This document shows, piece after piece, positions 60,430-64,000 of a DNA stretch of 64,000 nucleotides. The stretch covers positions 83,493,495 through 83,557,494 of the forward strand of contig JALGPY010000005.1 of assembly GCA_023055425.1 (NCBI GenBank). Direction: 5' to 3'. How positions within the stretch are numbered: position 1 is the first letter of the stretch; the number at the start of each line of letters is the position of its first letter. A program made the translations under genes and the position numbers. The notes beneath the pieces were generated by a model. The model had not been told where the DNA came from. It saw only the letters and a program-made list of their open reading frames with translations, and ran no database searches. The DNA is from Linanthus parryae (lineage: Eukaryota; Streptophyta; Magnoliopsida; Ericales; Polemoniaceae).

Positions 60430-62249
60430 GGATCGCAAATATACGAATCAAGTAGTATAGAGGGTATTTCAGCTCAGATTATCGCTCCCACGAGGACTTT
60501 TGCATTTTTTATCAAGTAATTAGTTTCAACAAAAAGAGTGCAAAACGGATGAATTGTTTGATTTTGTGATTATGAACTTAGTAATGAAAGTAGAAAGCCG
60601 AAAAGTAATTTTTTGTGAGTTTTCTAAATAATTCGTGATGTTGCAAATCTAGGGTTTGAGATACTAGATTCCAGGATGCCCTAAGGTTTCTCCAGATTTT
60701 CTTTCCTTTTGATATGAAAATACACTGCAGTCAGATTATTGTGCCACATTACCAGTAGTGTAGTCGCTTTTACGTTCCTACACGCTGTCACACCTCTACA
60801 CATTATGGCTCATGTTAAGCTAACTAAATCTGCAGTCTCGTTGTAAGGTTGTTAGGGTTTCTAACATGTCCTAAAGGGCTCGGTAAAACCGTTAGCAGTT
60901 GGTTAAACGCTCAGGCTAGTCTTATCTCCCTTTCTCTGTTTGGTCCATCGGGTAAGGTACTAAATTTTGTCTTCTCTTCCTAACCCTAACCAATCACTTT
61001 CGTCTTCCGGGTTGAGTTTGTAGCAATTGTGTTTCGCGACTCCGATCATGCATAAACAGTAAAATCAAAGCCAGAATAACAAATAAAACTGCTGATATTA
61101 AGATCCTAAGATCATGAATCCATAGTCAAAACAGAACTAAGTACTGGATACGAAAACCTAGGTTCACCGAGAACCTAGGCAAAGAGTTTAGCTACTTAAA
61201 GACATAATTAAATAACAAATTTTCTGAAATGAAGAGAGAGTAAGATCAAACGAGTGCCTTGGATTCTGGTTTCGCGTTTCCGTTCTCTCCGAGGATGCTT
61301 AGACTTCTCCTTGGGTGTATTTTGGGTCAAAAACGAGCTCTGGACGTGTCTTTATATAAGGCTTGAGAAGCTTCCAAAAAGACTGCTTGAACTTACGAAA
61401 CTGCCACTACCCAAACCGCCTCAATCTGTACTGCCAGCATGGCTGCTGCGTGGCTGACAGCACCACTGTCAACTCCAAAAAATCCCCTTTTTCTCCCTGC
61501 CTCTATGGCTACTGCGTGGCTATCTGCCAGCCACGCAGACGGGGTCCTCTTCCCTTGATTTTTTCCTCTTCTCTCCATTCTTTCTCTCAGCCAGCGTAGC
61601 TACTACCAGCCACGCAGGAAACAGCCGAATTCTTTCAGACTTAGCCAAAAAATGGTCCCTGAACTCTCGGCCTGCGTGGCTGCTGTGTGGCTATCTACCA
61701 GCCACGCAGACAGTGGCCATTTTTCTTCAATAGTGGCCAAAAACTGACATATGTGCTCTCTGCCTGCGTGGCTTGCAGAAAGCAACTTCTCGCAGGGCCA
61801 TATCCTTTTTTATCCGTTCTCTGTTTTGGCTATGTGACCTGTGGTTGGAAAGCTCTTGAAGTCTACGTTCATTTTTCACTGGTCCCACTCAAAAATTCCT
61901 TGTACAAGTCAACATATCTTCAAAAGAGTGAAGACTGGTCATTCTATCTTCCCCAACTTTGTTTCTCTCCGCTTGAGCATTTCTTTGTGTCCTCAGTTCG
62001 TTTCATGACTCAAATCAACCACTAAGAATCCGTTCTTTTCAAGAAAACATGAAAAACCATACCAAGCGATTAAATCTTCAAAATAACATCGAATTAATCA
62101 TGAAAATGCCCCGATTTTGCAATTAAGCTCTAATTTCTCTTTTGTCGAATACACGGATTTTGTTAGCTAAAACATGCTCAAACTCATGATAACTCGTCCT
62201 AGAACAGTCCAATATCAGCTCACAGATAACTCCTAAATGGGAGTTATCA
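60430..62249 (-). repeat. 5' LTR of Ath-1
   Basis: About 1.82 kb. The left edge (GCAAATATACGAATCAAGTAG) corresponds to the GCAAGTATACGG part of the composite LTRs, but the first bases and primer site are lost. The right end AACTCCTAAATGGGAGTTATCA fits the family end. On the minus strand a TATATAA (61352-61358) may be the TATA box. Palindromes around CTGCGTGGCT / AGCCACGCAG lie at 61430-61790. ORFs at 61254-62025 cover these and are not genes. Confidence 0.82.
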
Positions 62250-63540
62250 CCTTCCACACACATCCTCTGTACATCGCCCCATTTATATTATAGTGCATTA
62301 TTCAATTGTCATGAAAGAACCGTAATATTTCATTCGAAGATAATATCATAACCGCCTATTTTCCAAACGGTATATTCAAAAGGAATTCGAAAAATCATTA
62401 TGCTTAAGCATTTGGTCAATCCAAAAAGCTATAGCAAGATTATAGTTTGGAAGCAACGCACGTTAAATCCATATTTGACAGTCAATGTGTTGTACATATG
62501 AACTTACCGATAACAAGTAGAGTAGTGCACGCGGGACAAGGAAAGCCCTAGTCCTCGTACTCAATAAACTTGTCTCATACGAATTGGGTGTCTGCAAATA
62601 CGCAAATAATCCTAGTCAATACATAGCTCATTCGTACAATGAATGTAATCTTGTCCTATATGCAATGCATGCCCCCAGTTAATTTTCCCAACCCATTTGT
62701 ATCCCTAAAATAATTTCCAAGAACTTGCTTAGTAATGACAAGTCTAAATATTAATTATAGGCCACATTCGTTTATGGAATAATTTTACTAAGACAATAAA
62801 ACGAGATTTAAGCTATTTAAAAGTTAATTGTGGCAATTATTTTGAAAGAGAAATTCATAATAACTTTTTTTATTAATTATAAAGAAGGATTGTTAATTAA
62901 AATGACGTACTTGTTACACAATTATTCTATTCTTTATCATATCTTTAAACTCGTTTATTTTTATTACAAAGAATAATTCACTTATGATTCTATTAAAATA
63001 ATGTTCTTCTCGTTTATATATACACAATACTAATTAAATAGTTTTGTTTTTAGGAAAGCATGCTATTATTTATTATTACATATCTACATTAAAAAAATCA
63101 TTAACTTCACATTTAAGAGAAAACGAATATAATTTTCATAATTTAATTTACTAACATAGCTATTTATATAAAAGGAAACAATATTCATAACTCACATGTA
63201 TCTTATGTTAAAATTACATATCCTATTTTTATTTAAATAAAGCCACTTAGTGACAAGCTATTAATTAATGAAATTTTTCTATCTCTCTTATTATTATTTT
63301 CATAAAATAACTTATTAAATTTACTCATCAAGAAAAAATAACCAATTAAATAGAAAGCTTAAACTACAACTAGTACCCCAAGGACAAAGTAATGAGTTCT
63401 GCATTGTCTAAAACTACCATCCAAGTTTCTGAAATAACAAAATAACCCCCATAACCATACCCATTCGCAAACACATGATTGTACCCAACCCACCTAATCC
63501 AAAACATATCTCAAGTCGTAAAGATGCGATTTTGATGATT
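62250..63540. other. AT-rich DNA without a recognisable feature
   Basis: Strongly AT-rich, with no ORF above 60 codons and no repeat shared with the rest of the window. This is the only candidate for sequence outside the nested elements. Confidence 0.5.
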
Positions 63541-64000
63541 GAAAACAATTCAGGATGTCCTTTAGGGTTTACCCGCACCAAAAATCGAGCGAAACGATCA
63601 AGAATCGGAATGGGATGAGCATCTTGTTGGTGGTTTGCCGGTGGTTCTCGTGGTCATTTATCCAGGGGACCTGGGCTTGTTTTGAGGCGCTATATGTTCT
63701 CCTCGGACCTTCGGGAGGTGAATGGAAAAAAGCTTTGGGGTAGGGTACCACCGTAGCTCGGCGGTGGAGCTTATCGCCAGAAAAATGGAGGTGGTGATGG
63801 AGTGGTTGTGGCCACTGTTTTTGCAGCTGTAGCTGCTGATTTTTCCAGTCCGACGAAGTGAGAGAGATGGGACGAGAGAGAGGAGCAGTGGGGTAGAGGG
63901 GACGAGTGCAGTGGTGGCTGTTCTTGGCGGTGTTCTAGTCGGTTTTCTTTCCCGGAAGTTGCTGCCTCCTTGCACCTACTATCGTTGTTGTTGTTGGTGC
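63541..64000. other. G-rich stretch at the window edge, unknown
   Basis: Base composition rises sharply to G-rich on the plus strand. ORFs of 60-105 codons exist on both strands (for example 63658-63975 minus, with PTRTPPRTATTALVP) but look like composition effects. It could be the edge of a host gene, a gene-like leader, or another element. Confidence 0.3.

Larger units (their letters stand above)
17331..62249 (-). mobile_element. Ath-1: Athila-like Ty3/gypsy element, truncated and internally deleted
   Basis: Own sequence is about 17331-19141 and 58265-62249; everything between is Tat-1 and its nested insertions. Along the minus strand: 5' LTR (about 60430-62249), gag, protease, a protease-RT linker cut by Tat-1, a fused integrase tail, then 3' non-coding sequence homologous to interior A. 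RT, RNase H and the integrase core are deleted. The 3' LTR is missing at about 17330 and the primer site is missing at about 60425, so the element cannot move on its own. Confidence 0.85.

Overview
The window is from a flowering plant nuclear genome, probably a eudicot; the species cannot be named from the sequence. Nearly all of it (about 1-62249) is nested transposable elements. I see no intact host gene, rRNA, tRNA or CRISPR. Most element genes lie on the minus strand and carry stops or frameshifts.

Layout. (1) 1-1562 is the right part of a large LTR of the TGTAATACC type, inserted into an old Ty1/copia element (Cop-2). (2) Cop-2 is in two pieces, 1563-2116 and 12431 to about 17330, because a second copia element, Cop-1 (2117-12430, duplication GTAGG), inserted into its pol gene. 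A 2-kb Mutator-like element (10339-12336, 9-bp duplication) sits in the right LTR of Cop-1. (3) From about 17331 to 62249 lies Ath-1, an Athila-like Ty3/gypsy element. Its left LTR is lost and its RT-RNase H-integrase core is deleted. (4) Tat-1 (19147-58259, duplication CCAGG) inserted into the protease end of Ath-1. It is a Tat/Ogre-like element with gag and protease only, plus an antisense, intron-bearing plant-mobile-domain gene. (5) A hairpin minisatellite inside Tat-1 was split by a 27-kb composite (24423-51699, flanked by GCTAT). The composite reads LTR / autonomous Athila-like interior A / LTR / short interior B / LTR. (6) Its middle LTR was then interrupted by a young non-coding element with very long LTRs (LARD-1, 37496-45357, duplication GTAAG). 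(7) Tat-1 also carries a 2.9-kb solo LTR (51945-54827, duplication GATTC). 62250-64000 is AT-rich DNA ending in a G-rich stretch, with no gene I can call.

How the parts relate. Interior A holds gag, protease, RT, RNase H, integrase and a downstream ORF, all decayed. Interior B shares its tRNA-type primer site, polypurine tract, U5 and 3' non-coding region but has no pol. Instead it has one open 287-codon ORF of unknown function where gag should start, so B looks like a non-autonomous partner of A. Tat-1, Ath-1, LARD-1 and the Mutator-like element are also non-autonomous in their present form.

The most unusual signals are the three-LTR composite with mismatched outer LTRs, the interior B ORF, and clusters of 10-16 bp palindromes at matching places (U3 and just after pol) in two related elements that use different palindrome sequences.
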